Assembly (NCBI RefSeq): GCF_014859695.1
Contig: NZ_JACUTS010000001.1
Span: 92,839-156,838 of the forward strand
Direction of reading: 5' to 3'
Source: Sulfurimonas sp.
Lineage (GTDB): Bacteria; Campylobacterota; Campylobacteria; Campylobacterales; Sulfurimonadaceae
DNA length: 64,000 nucleotides
Part shown: positions 19,099-27,666 of the stretch, in pieces
Numbering within the stretch: position 1 is the first letter of the stretch
How the letters are laid out: every line of letters begins with the position of its first letter
Made by a program: the position numbers and the translations under genes
The notes under the pieces: model-generated
What the model was told of the DNA's origin: nothing
The model's database searches: none
Seen by the model: only the letters and a program-made list of their open reading frames with translations

Positions 19099-21034
19099 AT
19101 GTATTTATCGATTCTTCTTTCTCCTGAATAGTTAAAAGCTCTTCAACTTTTTCTTCATACAGACTCTTAAGCTCTTCAAACTCTTTTGCCAATTTCGTTA
19201 TACCTATTTTTTCATAACATGCAGGATTTGCCAGACAGCTGTTTTTTTCATCTATTTTGGCTTCAAGCTCCTCTATTTCAATAGGCAATTTCTCCAGTGC
19301 CATCTTCTCTTTAAAGGTAAGCTTCAGCTCTTTTGGCTTGTTCTCTTTTGGTTTTGATTCTGCTTTTTGACTCTCTTTTTCCATGTCGGAAAGCTCTTTT
19401 AACTCATGTTCTAGCTCAAGATACTCCGTATAGCTTTGGTAGCTCTCTTCTATATGTTTATCCTCTTTAAAAATAAAGAGTTTTTTAGCAATCTTATCTA
19501 CAAAATATCTGTCATGGCTTACTATAATTACAGCTCCGCTGAAGTTTATAAGCTGCTCTTCTAAAATATTTATAGTGGGAATATCTAAATCATTTGTAGG
19601 CTCATCAAGGATGAGAATATCAACATTTTTTGTAAAGAGCAGGGCTAAGGCGATGCGGTTTTTTTCTCCGCCGCTAAGGATACCTATCTTTTTATCCAGA
19701 AACTCTCTGGGGAAGAGAAAGTTTTTTAAGTAACCATAGACATGCATATCACGTCCGCGCACGCTTACTCTATCCCCTCCATGCGGGCAGAAGGTCTCTA
19801 TGAGATTTTTATCATCATCGAGCATCTCTCTATGCTGATCGAAGTATCCCACCTTAAATTCGCCTCTTTTAATCACTCCGCTTGTAGGTTCAATGCGCCC
19901 TAAAAGAGCTCTAAGCAGTGTTGATTTCCCGCTTCCGTTTGGTCCTACGATGGCTATAACGTCTTTTTGCAGAATCCTTGTGCTAAAATCTTTTAAAAGC
20001 TCTTTGTCACCAAGTTTTAATCCTAGATGCTCCACTTCAAAGAGCATTTTTTGCTTGTTGACACTTTTATCACGGTTGAAATGTTTTGCTTCGCGTTCAA
20101 GTTCGAGCGTCATCTTTTTTATCTTAGCGGGGTTTGTTTTAGCCTCTTCTCTAAGAGATATAAGACGCTCTTTACGACCCTCGTTTCTTTTAAGTCTCGC
20201 TTTAACTCCTCTTGAAAACCACTCGTTTTCTCTCTTTAAGATATCAAGAAGATTTTCATGCTGTTTCTCTAACGTTCGCATATACTCCTCTTTTTGCTCA
20301 AGATAGTTGCTGTATCCGCCGCTATACTCTCTAAGTGAGCAATCCTCTACTTCAACGCTTTTTGTAGCTACTCTGTCGATGAAATATCTGTCATGTGATA
20401 TAAAAACAAGAGTAAATTTCTCTTTTAAAAGCAACTCTTCTAAAAATTCGACCATGTATACGTCAAGGTGGTTGGTCGGTTCATCAAGAAGCAAAACATC
20501 GGGTTTTTGAAGTAGTAGAGATGCAAGAGCAACCCTTCTTTGTTCTCCTCCGCTAAGCATAATGACAAGTTTGTTTTCATACTGTTTAAGGTCAAAATGC
20601 TGGATGATTCTCTCTACTTTGTCATCAAGATTCCATGCGTTGTGATGCTCTATATAAAGAGAGAGTCTCTCATGCTCTTCAAGGAGCGTTTTGTTTTCAA
20701 AATCTTCCGCAAGTCTGAGGGAGAGCTCGATGTATCTCTGTTTTGCAGAGTTGAGCTCTTTTAGCCCGGCTTCTACGGCTTGGCGTACTGTATGCTCCTC
20801 GTTAAAATCCGGTTTTTGATCAAGCATTTTTACTTCTAGATTTTGTTTGGTGATTCTCTCGCCGCCATCTTGCTCAAGCGTTCCATTTATAATCTTCATC
20901 AGAGTTGACTTGCCGCTTCCGTTTTTTCCAATGATGACGATTCTTTCCCCTTCATCAACATGAAAATTTACATCGGTTAAAATTTTTTGCGCTTCGTAAT
21001 GTTTTGATATATTTAGTAGATCTATGAGTGCCAT
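19097..21034 (-). CDS. ABC-F family ATPase, Uup-like
   Basis: This 645-residue soluble protein has two ABC ATPase modules in tandem. Walker A motifs are GKNGSGKST (36-44) and GPNGSGKST (near 365); signature motifs are LSGGEQRR and LSGGEKNR; both have LLDEPTNHLD or LILDEPTNDLD Walker B sequences. The modules are joined by a charged linker (about 245-330), and a Lys/Glu-rich coiled-coil tail (about 550-645) is typical of Uup-type proteins. ABC-F proteins act on the ribosome and not in transport; there are no membrane segments. The subtype is judged only by length and tail. A -10 box (TATAAT, 21065-21070, minus strand) lies just upstream. Confidence 0.9.
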   Translation of the reverse strand: MALIDLLNISKHYEAQKILTDVNFHVDEGERIVIIGKNGSGKSTLMKIINGTLEQDGGERITKQNLEVKMLDQKPDFNEEHTVRQAVEAGLKELNSAKQRYIELSLRLAEDFENKTLLEEHERLSLYIEHHNAWNLDDKVERIIQHFDLKQYENKLVIMLSGGEQRRVALASLLLQKPDVLLLDEPTNHLDVYMVEFLEELLLKEKFTLVFISHDRYFIDRVATKSVEVEDCSLREYSGGYSNYLEQKEEYMRTLEKQHENLLDILKRENEWFSRGVKARLKRNEGRKERLISLREEAKTNPAKIKKMTLELEREAKHFNRDKSVNKQKMLFEVEHLGLKLGDKELLKDFSTRILQKDVIAIVGPNGSGKSTLLRALLGRIEPTSGVIKRGEFKVGYFDQHREMLDDDKNLIETFCPHGGDRVSVRGRDMHVYGYLKNFLFPREFLDKKIGILSGGEKNRIALALLFTKNVDILILDEPTNDLDIPTINILEEQLINFSGAVIIVSHDRYFVDKIAKKLFIFKEDKHIEESYQSYTEYLELEHELKELSDMEKESQKAESKPKENKPKELKLTFKEKMALEKLPIEIEELEAKIDEKNSCLANPACYEKIGITKLAKEFEELKSLYEEKVEELLTIQEKEESINT

Positions 21035-21064
21035 GAAGTATTTGTATCCCTTTATTGTTGCGTA

Positions 21065-21070
21065 ATTATA
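21065..21070 (-). promoter_or_regulatory. -10 box of the ABC-F gene
   Basis: TATAAT on the minus strand, about 31 bases before the ABC-F start, in the 102-base divergent gap. Confidence 0.5.
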
Positions 21071-21099
21071 GTATAAGTTTCATAATAGATAAGTTTGAA

Positions 21100-21105
21100 T
21101 ATAAT
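21100..21105 (+). promoter_or_regulatory. -10 box of the beta-CASP nuclease gene
   Basis: TATAAT on the plus strand, 31 bases before the ATG at 21137, followed by an AGGGA ribosome binding site. It forms a divergent pair with the ABC-F promoter 30 bases away. Confidence 0.5.
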
Positions 21106-21136
21106 CTATTACATTTAATACAGATAGGGATAAATT

Positions 21137-22534
21137 ATGGCAACAGTAACATCTTACGGAGCAGCCCAAACGGTAACAGGTTCGTGTCATCTGCTTAAAA
21201 TAGGCTCTATAAAAATTTTAATAGATTGCGGAATGTTTCAGGGAAACGGGGGAAGTAAAAAAAACTATGAGCCGTTTGGTTTTGATGCTTCGGATATACA
21301 TTATCTTATTTTGACACATGCGCATCTTGATCACATCGGAAGAGTTCCCAAACTCTTTAAAGAGGGGTTTAACGGTAGAATTATCGCAACGAAGGCTACT
21401 CGTGATATTGCAAAAATTATGCTCTTAGACAGTGCCGGAATTTTGCTGGAGGAGTATAAGACTATAAGCAGAAAAGCTCGAAGACGCGGTGAAGAGGAGA
21501 GTGTCCTAGAGCCACTTTATACAAAAGATGACGTAAAAGAGGTGTTTTCTAAAAAGTGGTGTACGCTGGAATATTATGAGGAGCATAAATTAAAGCAGCA
21601 CATAAAAGTCTCTTTTGGAAATGCCGGTCATATTATGGGAAGCGCTTTTGCTATGATTGATTTTCATGAGGAGAATCAGTATAAACGTGTTGTCTTCTCG
21701 GGTGATCTCGGCTCCCCGGAGAGGCTTATAATTGATGAGCACGACAAACTTTATGAGGCGGATGCGCTTTTTATTGAGTCTACGTACGGAGACCGCAGAC
21801 ACAAACCGCTAGATCAGAGCGTAGAGGAGTTTAAAGAGGCGGTTATCTCTACTCTAAAAGATAACGGCACTGTTTTGATACCATCTTTTGCGCTAGAGAG
21901 AACGCAGGAGATACTTTGGCTTCTTCATGAAATGCACGACAATGGAGAGTTGCCGAAATGCCGTATTTTTCTGGACAGCCCGCTTGCCATAAAAGCGACA
22001 AGGCTTTACAATAAGTATCCGGTGCACTTAAGCGATGAGCTTGAATACTCATCAGGAAAAGGCAAAGACCCGTTTTCGTTTGCCTGGCTTGAAACAACAA
22101 CTACAAGAGACCAATCCATGACTATAAACAGAGTAAAAGAGCGCTCCATTATCATAGCAGGAAGCGGCATGTGCAATGGTGGACGCATAATGCACCATCT
22201 AAAACATAAACTTTGGAACTCTAGAAATTCAGTCATATTTGTAGGCTTTCAGGTTAAAGGAACACTGGGAAGAAGCATAGTAGATGGAGAAAAAAGCGTC
22301 AAAATCTATGGTGAAGATATAGTGGTAAAAGCTAAGACCTACACAATTAACGGTTTTTCCGCACATGCAGACCAAAAGGAGCTCATTGATTGGATACGCC
22401 CAATTGAGAATCTAAAAAAACTATATCTAATCCATGGTGAGAGAGAGAAGATGGAGATATTTGCAGAGGCGATAAAAGAAGATCTCGGTCATGAGAGTCA
22501 TATTATGGAATTTGGAACTTCCATAACTCTTTAG
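21137..22534 (+). CDS. Metallo-beta-lactamase/beta-CASP ribonuclease
   Basis: A 465-residue protein of the CPSF73/YSH1-like family. The metallo-beta-lactamase zinc motif THAHLDH gives H61, H63, D65 and H66; further metal ligands lie in FGNAGHIMGS and SGDLGSPE. A beta-CASP insertion domain occupies roughly residues 200-340 (FIESTYGDR, IPSFALERTQE, SGMCNGGRIMHH), and the C-terminal RMMBL part contains NGFSAHADQKEL and IHGE. Such enzymes are RNA endo- or 5' exonucleases. It is distinct from RNase J, which is longer. It ends 6 bases before a convergent small membrane protein gene. Confidence 0.92.
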   Translation: MATVTSYGAAQTVTGSCHLLKIGSIKILIDCGMFQGNGGSKKNYEPFGFDASDIHYLILTHAHLDHIGRVPKLFKEGFNGRIIATKATRDIAKIMLLDSAGILLEEYKTISRKARRRGEEESVLEPLYTKDDVKEVFSKKWCTLEYYEEHKLKQHIKVSFGNAGHIMGSAFAMIDFHEENQYKRVVFSGDLGSPERLIIDEHDKLYEADALFIESTYGDRRHKPLDQSVEEFKEAVISTLKDNGTVLIPSFALERTQEILWLLHEMHDNGELPKCRIFLDSPLAIKATRLYNKYPVHLSDELEYSSGKGKDPFSFAWLETTTTRDQSMTINRVKERSIIIAGSGMCNGGRIMHHLKHKLWNSRNSVIFVGFQVKGTLGRSIVDGEKSVKIYGEDIVVKAKTYTINGFSAHADQKELIDWIRPIENLKKLYLIHGEREKMEIFAEAIKEDLGHESHIMEFGTSITL

Positions 22535-22540
22535 ACTCAG

Positions 22541-22858
22541 CTAGAGACTCTCATGAGTTTCATAGCAGAGCTCTTTTGCACTAAACCAATCGGCTATCTC
22601 TTTATCGTTGTATTGGTACTCTCTTTGAGATGGAGGGATTACGCTGTTTCGTAGTTTTGAGCGAATAATCCCCATAAGAATAAAAGCAAGAACCAGAGTC
22701 GGCAGCGCTATAAAAAAATCATAAAAGTACCACGCACTCAAAGTTGCCGTAGCCGCTCCATATTGCAAAAAGAGCCTCAATAGTAGCGATATTGCTCTAC
22801 ACTTCTTTGAATGAAGTAGAGGAGTCGGCTCTCTTAGCTCAATAAACTCTTCTTGCAT
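22541..22858 (-). CDS. Small two-helix membrane protein, unknown
   Basis: I do not recognise a family for this 105-residue protein. After a polar N-terminus there are two hydrophobic segments (about 24-44 and 48-68), then a charged C-terminal tail of about 37 residues with a conserved-looking YQYNDKEIADWFSAKEL stretch. It lies 7 bases downstream of the universal stress protein gene on the same strand and is probably co-transcribed with it. A hairpin topology with both ends in the cytoplasm is likely. Confidence 0.7.
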   Translation of the reverse strand: MQEEFIELREPTPLLHSKKCRAISLLLRLFLQYGAATATLSAWYFYDFFIALPTLVLAFILMGIIRSKLRNSVIPPSQREYQYNDKEIADWFSAKELCYETHESL

Positions 22859-22865
22859 AGTCGGC

Positions 22866-23693
22866 TTATTTTAAAACAAAAACATCAACGGCTGAATTTT
22901 CTAAAATATCAAAAGCAAAAAAACTTACGTTTTGTGTTGCATGGATAGCAAGCAAATCATGCCCAATATGGGAAACTTCTTCTTCAAACTGTTTTGCATT
23001 TAAAGAACTGTTGATAGCAGATGCCGTAATCTTAATCTCTTTTGGAAGGGCTAAAGATTTTAAAAATGTGTCAATATTTTTTTTGCTCTGTTTTTCTACC
23101 GACTCATTGTACTCTTTAACATCTTCTTCATCAAATCCATATGTACTTATTCTATTGTCAAGCGGAAGATAGTAGAGATTTATAAGATTAATATTTGAGT
23201 TTGGAAAAAATTCTGCAATTTTTTTGATGGCACTGGCAGATTCGTCTGAGAGGTCTGTTAATACCAAAATATTTTTATACTCTATCTCATGATCAATCTT
23301 CATAACTAAAACAGGAGTTTGAGCGTGTTTGATAATCTCTTTTGTATGTGATCCCATAAGAAGATCGCTCAAAAAGTGTGTTTCGCCGCTATTTCCCATG
23401 ATAATTACGTCAGCGTTTAGAATTTTTGCACTGTTTGATACTTCAACTTTTATTTTACCGCTTACACAGTGATAATTCTCTTTTTTAATAACGCTGAAAT
23501 TTTTGATAAGCTCGTTAAAACCACGCTCTTTAATGGAGTCTAAATCTATTTTTTTTGAAAAGAACGAACTCTCAACTACATGTACGACATGAAGCTCACC
23601 GTTCATCTTTTGCGTAAAATCAAGCGCCTTTGCTAAAACTGCATAACTGCTTTTTGAAAAGTCAATTGCGACCAATGCTGTGAACTTTTTCAT
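22866..23693 (-). CDS. Universal stress protein, tandem USP domains
   Basis: A 275-residue protein with two UspA-like domains (about 1-137 and 143-275). The first contains the ATP-binding glycine pattern as MGNSGETHFLSDLLMGSHT followed by TPVLVM; the second starts NILVLTDLSDESASA and has a degenerate glycine loop, so probably only the first binds nucleotide. These proteins respond to starvation and respiratory stress. A 249-base AT-rich gap separates it from the divergent htpG gene, so both may respond to stress from that shared region. Confidence 0.88.
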   Translation of the reverse strand: MKKFTALVAIDFSKSSYAVLAKALDFTQKMNGELHVVHVVESSFFSKKIDLDSIKERGFNELIKNFSVIKKENYHCVSGKIKVEVSNSAKILNADVIIMGNSGETHFLSDLLMGSHTKEIIKHAQTPVLVMKIDHEIEYKNILVLTDLSDESASAIKKIAEFFPNSNINLINLYYLPLDNRISTYGFDEEDVKEYNESVEKQSKKNIDTFLKSLALPKEIKITASAINSSLNAKQFEEEVSHIGHDLLAIHATQNVSFFAFDILENSAVDVFVLK

Positions 23694-23844
23694 AATATCT
23701 CCAACTTTAAATAATATTTTGTAGTTTTATTTCAAATATAGAAATAAAATCTATCGCTAAAACATTATTATATCTAAGTTTTTGTATGTTGTAAAAATAT
23801 AATAAGTATTCAGTGTACTCTTTTTAGTTTAAACACTAAGTAGT

Positions 23845-23865
23845 ATTTAGTGTAGTAGACTCAAG
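23845..23865. promoter_or_regulatory. HAIR-like site upstream of htpG (candidate HspR operator)
   Basis: ATTTAGT-N7-ACTCAAG matches the HspR operator consensus CTTGAGT-N7-ACTCAAG at 5 of 7 left and 7 of 7 right positions. It is centred about 88 bases before the htpG ATG. It overlaps another inverted repeat, ACACTAA-N7-TTAGTGT (23833-23853). HspR control of chaperone genes is known in Campylobacter and Helicobacter; control here is inference. Confidence 0.35.
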
Positions 23866-23900
23866 ATAGTTGATATGATTTGCATTTATTAACTTTTTTT

Positions 23901-23906
23901 GATAAT
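23901..23906 (+). promoter_or_regulatory. Probable -10 box of htpG
   Basis: GATAAT preceded by a T-run, 36 bases before the ATG, followed by AAAGGA as the ribosome binding site. No -35 is evident. Confidence 0.4.
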
Positions 23907-23942
23907 ATTGCTTTGAAATTTTAACTTTAAAGGATTCAAAAG

Positions 23943-25835
23943 ATGGCAAAACATCAGTTTCAAACAGAAGCAAATCAAATACTAAATCTTATGATACACT
24001 CACTCTACTCAAACAAAGAGATATTTTTGCGTGAGTTGGTCTCAAATGCGTCAGACGCGCTTGATAAGTTAAACATGCTTGTTCTAACAGACACTGCTTA
24101 TAAAGGCGTGACATTTACACCGCGCATTGATATTATTGCAAATAAAGAGGCAAAAACTTTGACAATCAAAGACAGCGGTATCGGCATGAATGAAGAGGAT
24201 TTGATGAACAACCTCGGAACTATCGCAAAATCAGGAACAAAAGCCTTTTTGGAAAATTTAACAGGTGATCAAAAGAGAGACTCTAACCTCATAGGACAGT
24301 TCGGCGTTGGTTTTTACTCATGTTTTATGGTTGCACACAAAGTTGAAGTAACTACAAAAAAAGCAGCTCAAGAGAAAGCCTATAAGTGGACAAGCATGGG
24401 TGATGGAGAGTTTGAGATAGAAGACGCAACCATGGATGGGCATGGCACAGAGATTGTAATGTACCTTAATGATGATGAGGATGAATTTTTAGAGAGCTAT
24501 AGAGTTGAGAGCATCATTAAAAAATACTCAAACCACATTCCATTTCCTATTTTTATGGATAAAGAGAAGTACATCCCTGCTAAAAAAGATGATGATGGCA
24601 AAGAGATTGAGCCTTCAAGAAATGAGATAGAGAATGTTCAAATCAACCGCGCAAATGCACTTTGGACAATCTCAAAAAGCGAGATTAAAGATGAAGAGTA
24701 CAAAGATTTTTACAGCTCAATCGCGCACTCTTCAGAAGAGCCTCTTGCATGGATGCACCATAGGGCAGAGGGGGCAATAGAGTATACGACACTCTTTTAC
24801 ATCCCAAGTAAGGCGCCGATGGATATGTACAGAGTTGACTATCAAACGGGTATAAAACTCTACATAAACCGTGTGTTTATTACGGATGATGAAAAAGAGC
24901 TTATGCCGACATATATGAGATTTCTGCGTGGTGTAATAGACTCTAAAGATCTGCCGCTTAATGTCTCAAGAGAGATTTTACAGTCAAATGCTGTTATGGC
25001 AAAAATAAAAAATGCTTCAGTTAAAAAAGTTCTCTCAGAGCTTGCTAAAATGGCTAAAAATGATAAAGAGAAGTATGATAAATTTTTTAAAGAGTTTGGA
25101 AATGTACTAAAAGAGGGACTCTATAGCGATTACGGAAATCGTGAGAAGATTTTGGAGCTTATGAAGTTCAATACCCTAAACTCCGGTGAGATGGTAATGT
25201 TTGAAGATTTCTTGAAAAATGTAGATGAAGAGAAAAAAGAGATCTATTTCATCACCGGCAAAACCTCACTTTCAATGCTAAAAAATTCACCGGCACTAGA
25301 GAGATTTAAAACTCGCAATATTGATGTTTTGGTACTTAATGAAGAGGTAGACACGATTATATTTCCGATGGTAACAGAGTACAAAGAGTACAAATTTGTG
25401 CATGTAAATGATGCCAAATTCCAAGAGAGTGAAGAGGAGAAGAAGACAGAACAAGAGAGTGCTAAAGAGTTTGAAGGATTGATTAAAGAGCTTAAAGAGT
25501 CTCTTGGTGAGAGCGTAAAATCTGTTGAAGTAACTTTTGATTTGGTAGATTCTCCTGTAAAACTGAAAATAGACAAGGAAGATCCTGCTTATATGATGGC
25601 TCAGATGATGCGTCAGATGGGACAAGGAACGGACGCTCCGGCTCCGGCTCCAATTTTACAGATAAACCCTAAGCATGAGTTGATTTTGAAGCTTAAAAAC
25701 TCTGTTGACCAAAATCTCATCAGCGATGCAGCCCATGTCTTACTAGACCAGGCAAAGCTTTTTGAGGGCACTGAACTTGAAGATACTGCAGGCTTTATAA
25801 AAAGATTAAATAGAATTATAAGCAAGGCGATATAG
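23943..25835 (+). CDS. htpG: Molecular chaperone HtpG (Hsp90)
   Basis: This 630-residue cytoplasmic Hsp90 chaperone is full length. The N-terminal GHKL ATPase domain has FLRELVSNASDALDKL, the DSGIGMNEEDL loop, the GTIAKSGTKAFLE lid and GQFGVGFYS. The middle domain contains LPLNVSREILQ, and the C-terminal dimerisation domain ends with LDQAKLFEG followed by FIKRLNRII. A short Ala/Pro-rich stretch (APAPAP) near residue 565 is a flexible loop. It is transcribed alone from a promoter in the 249-base gap that also carries HspR-like inverted repeats. Confidence 0.97.
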   Translation: MAKHQFQTEANQILNLMIHSLYSNKEIFLRELVSNASDALDKLNMLVLTDTAYKGVTFTPRIDIIANKEAKTLTIKDSGIGMNEEDLMNNLGTIAKSGTKAFLENLTGDQKRDSNLIGQFGVGFYSCFMVAHKVEVTTKKAAQEKAYKWTSMGDGEFEIEDATMDGHGTEIVMYLNDDEDEFLESYRVESIIKKYSNHIPFPIFMDKEKYIPAKKDDDGKEIEPSRNEIENVQINRANALWTISKSEIKDEEYKDFYSSIAHSSEEPLAWMHHRAEGAIEYTTLFYIPSKAPMDMYRVDYQTGIKLYINRVFITDDEKELMPTYMRFLRGVIDSKDLPLNVSREILQSNAVMAKIKNASVKKVLSELAKMAKNDKEKYDKFFKEFGNVLKEGLYSDYGNREKILELMKFNTLNSGEMVMFEDFLKNVDEEKKEIYFITGKTSLSMLKNSPALERFKTRNIDVLVLNEEVDTIIFPMVTEYKEYKFVHVNDAKFQESEEEKKTEQESAKEFEGLIKELKESLGESVKSVEVTFDLVDSPVKLKIDKEDPAYMMAQMMRQMGQGTDAPAPAPILQINPKHELILKLKNSVDQNLISDAAHVLLDQAKLFEGTELEDTAGFIKRLNRIISKAI

Positions 25836-25849
25836 AGCCTAGTTGTTGT

Positions 25850-25868
25850 GGGTGCTTTTGTAGCACTC
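25850..25868 (+). terminator. Possible htpG terminator hairpin
   Basis: GGGTGCT and AGCACTC pair over seven positions (one G-T wobble) around the loop TTTGT, 15 bases after the htpG stop. The T-tail is weak (CAATCTATTT), so confidence is limited. Confidence 0.4.
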
Positions 25869-25937
25869 GCAATCTATTTAAACCATTTTGCCAGAAGGCA
25901 GTACAATAATGAAAGAAAGTTATGATAATTTAAACTT

Positions 25938-26444
25938 ATGAATAATGACCTAAAAGATAAAAGACGACCCGAGAATGTCGAACTTCGCCGCAGAATAGAT
26001 AGGCTGATGCAAGAGGGTAGTACTTTCATTGAACAAAATTTTAAAGAGTTGGATATAACTGACTACCGTTATCAAATGAGCGAGGCTGTAGAGGAGTTGT
26101 GTTTAGACGATGATACTATTTATCAGCTTGTAGAAGATTACATTATACAGATACTGAAATCAAAAATAACCTTTTATGAATATATACATAAGCTAAAATT
26201 AGACAAGCTTGAAAATAGACCTCTATACTACACAGAGATTAGAAATTTAGCGCATAAAAATCTAGGAGTTGTGAGAAATCTAAGAATTAAAGATGCAGAG
26301 AAACTTCTTAAAATAATAATGGATGAAGGTGATCTGGATTATATGAGACTATGCGTTAAGGCTCTGGAGATAACTGCCATAAAACTTAACCCTCTTTGCG
26401 CTTATGAAACACTAAGGCTTATAGAGGTTAAAAACTCTCTTTAG
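25938..26444 (+). CDS. Hypothetical soluble helical protein
   Basis: I do not recognise a family for this 168-residue protein. It is highly charged and predicted mostly alpha-helical, without a signal peptide, membrane segment or cysteine cluster; a YTEIRNLAHKNLGVVRNLRIKDAEKLL stretch is central. Codon use is like its neighbours. There is no ribosome binding site before the ATG; instead TATGATAAT (25921-25929) sits so close that the transcript would start at or next to the ATG, suggesting a leaderless message. It follows htpG by about 100 bases and is convergent with the next three small membrane protein genes. Confidence 0.65.
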   Translation: MNNDLKDKRRPENVELRRRIDRLMQEGSTFIEQNFKELDITDYRYQMSEAVEELCLDDDTIYQLVEDYIIQILKSKITFYEYIHKLKLDKLENRPLYYTEIRNLAHKNLGVVRNLRIKDAEKLLKIIMDEGDLDYMRLCVKALEITAIKLNPLCAYETLRLIEVKNSL

Positions 26445-26450
26445 CTTTTA

Positions 26451-26618
26451 CTATTTTCTAAGAGATTTTGAAACCTCTTCAAGTATATTACTAGGCTTTT
26501 TTATAAGGGTTGGCTCCTCTTTTTGCGGAGGCAGGACAAAAGCAAGTAGTATAAAAACAAACGAAAAAATAATACCTGTCAATATGCTAAGAACTATCTT
26601 TAGTTTGAAATCACTCAT
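26451..26618 (-). CDS. Small single-pass membrane protein (55 residues), unknown
   Basis: A short frame encodes 55 residues: five polar N-terminal residues, a hydrophobic helix at about 6-30 (IVLSILTGIIFSFVFILLAFVLP), then a Lys/Glu/Pro-rich tail. It starts 8 bases after the stop of the preceding small membrane protein on the same strand and ends 6 bases from the convergent upstream gene, filling the gap between two genes. No strong ribosome binding site is seen, so translation is probably coupled. No family is recognised. Confidence 0.55.
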   Translation of the reverse strand: MSDFKLKIVLSILTGIIFSFVFILLAFVLPPQKEEPTLIKKPSNILEEVSKSLRK

Positions 26619-26626
26619 AACTTATA

Positions 26627-26935
26627 CTAATCCACTTTGTTGAGTCTGTTTGTGGTCATATAGACCCAGAACTCTTTGTGTGAGTATCCCTTGTTTAAAA
26701 AGAATATCTGTAAAACAGTAACTCTATATAAAGTTATTAACATTTTTGCATAGGGTATAAAAAGACTTAAGCTGACAAGAAGTGACTGCTCTTTATCTCC
26801 CTTTGATTTAATCATCTCCTGCATGCCTATATTTTTACTAAGATAAACTCCAAACATTATTGAGAAGACAAAATTTAATATAAGCCCAAATATAAGATAT
26901 GCGACAAAATCTTGCTCATTTATTCCAGCGATCAT
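26627..26935 (-). CDS. Small membrane protein, unknown
   Basis: A 102-residue protein with two hydrophobic segments (about 10-32, AYLIFGLILNFVFSIMFGVYL, and about 50-80, LLVSLSLFIPYAKMLITLYRV) separated by a charged loop. An AAGGAA ribosome binding site lies seven bases before the ATG. No family is recognised. It lies in a run of three small membrane protein genes on the minus strand (26451-27278), 52 bases after the DUF3817 gene. Confidence 0.7.
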   Translation of the reverse strand: MIAGINEQDFVAYLIFGLILNFVFSIMFGVYLSKNIGMQEMIKSKGDKEQSLLVSLSLFIPYAKMLITLYRVTVLQIFFLNKGYSHKEFWVYMTTNRLNKVD

Positions 26936-26987
26936 AAATATATTCCTTCTAAATTTAGTAAAGTCATTCTAGCTAAAGAAAACTTTT

Positions 26988-27278
26988 TTATTCATAAGTT
27001 TTTATTTTAGCTTTGGTAAAAAATGTTCCAAATGGAACAAGCGAGGCGATGAAAAATAGTGTATTTTCTTTAAAGGACCACTTTGCTTCGTACCAAGCTT
27101 TTACTAAAAGCAGACAAAAAAGAATAAAAAGCACCCCATGAATCATACCGACAACTTTTACCGCCAAGGGGATGTCCAAAAAGTATTTCATAGGCATTGC
27201 AATAAACAAAAGTGCTAAATATGAGTAACCTTCTATTGAATTTATATGTCCGAATTTGACGACATTTTCATTTTTCAT
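26988..27278 (-). CDS. DUF3817 family membrane protein
   Basis: A 96-residue protein with about three transmembrane helices. The conserved DUF3817 pattern is clear: an EGYSYLALLFIAMPMKY segment, then VKVVGMIHGVLFILFCLLLVKAW, and an ASLVPFGTFF motif near the end. The family is widespread, integral to the inner membrane and of unknown function. AGGTG lies six bases before the ATG. It is probably the first gene of the small membrane protein run. Confidence 0.85.
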   Translation of the reverse strand: MKNENVVKFGHINSIEGYSYLALLFIAMPMKYFLDIPLAVKVVGMIHGVLFILFCLLLVKAWYEAKWSFKENTLFFIASLVPFGTFFTKAKIKTYE

Positions 27279-27381
27279 ATCTACACCTATACTATTTTTT
27301 TATGAATTATATAATCAAAAGGTAACAATCTAGCTTTTTGTTGAAATTAAAAAAAGAGCAACAAGGCTTTTTAAACTTATA

Positions 27382-27387
27382 TATAAT
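27382..27387 (+). promoter_or_regulatory. -10 box of the oadGAB operon
   Basis: TATAAT 38 bases before the preferred oadG start. It is the only good hexamer in the 125-base gap upstream of the operon. Confidence 0.5.
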
Positions 27388-27424
27388 ACAATAAGCGCGA
27401 AATATGAAAAAGAGGTATATTGAT

Positions 27425-27658
27425 ATGGAAACTAACCTTGTAGTAGAGGGTTTAAAGTTTATGGGATTGGGAATGGGAGCTGTATTTTTGTTCCTCATTG
27501 TCTTGATTTTTTTGATGGGTATGATGTCAAAAATTGTGCATAAATTTTTCCCCGAAGTTCAGCCGAGTGCAGGCTCTTCATCATCAAGTGCTCAGAACAA
27601 TCAAAAAAAAGTAGTTGCAGCAATAACGGCAGCGATTAAATTTCATAGAGAAAGTTAA
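27425..27658 (+). CDS. oadG: Oxaloacetate decarboxylase gamma-type subunit
   Basis: A 77-residue small membrane subunit: one transmembrane helix (about 11-33, GLGMGAVFLFLIVLIFLMGMM), a short loop with a Pro residue, a Ser-rich linker and a basic tail. This is the usual layout of OadG, which bridges the carboxyltransferase and the membrane pump. An upstream in-frame ATG at 27404 has no ribosome binding site, whereas AGAGG lies nine bases before the ATG at 27425, so I use that. It is followed 8 bases later by oadA. Confidence 0.85.
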   Translation: METNLVVEGLKFMGLGMGAVFLFLIVLIFLMGMMSKIVHKFFPEVQPSAGSSSSSAQNNQKKVVAAITAAIKFHRES

Positions 27659-27666
27659 GGATTAGT

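Noticed and set aside
23694..23942. A small RNA gene or CIRCE element in the 249-base gap before htpG
   Set aside because: No CIRCE consensus and no stable RNA-like fold was seen; only the promoter and the inverted repeats are supported.
25892..25903. TGCC-AGAA-GGCA hairpin after htpG
   Set aside because: The stem is only four bases with no T-tail; too weak to call a terminator or RNA gene.
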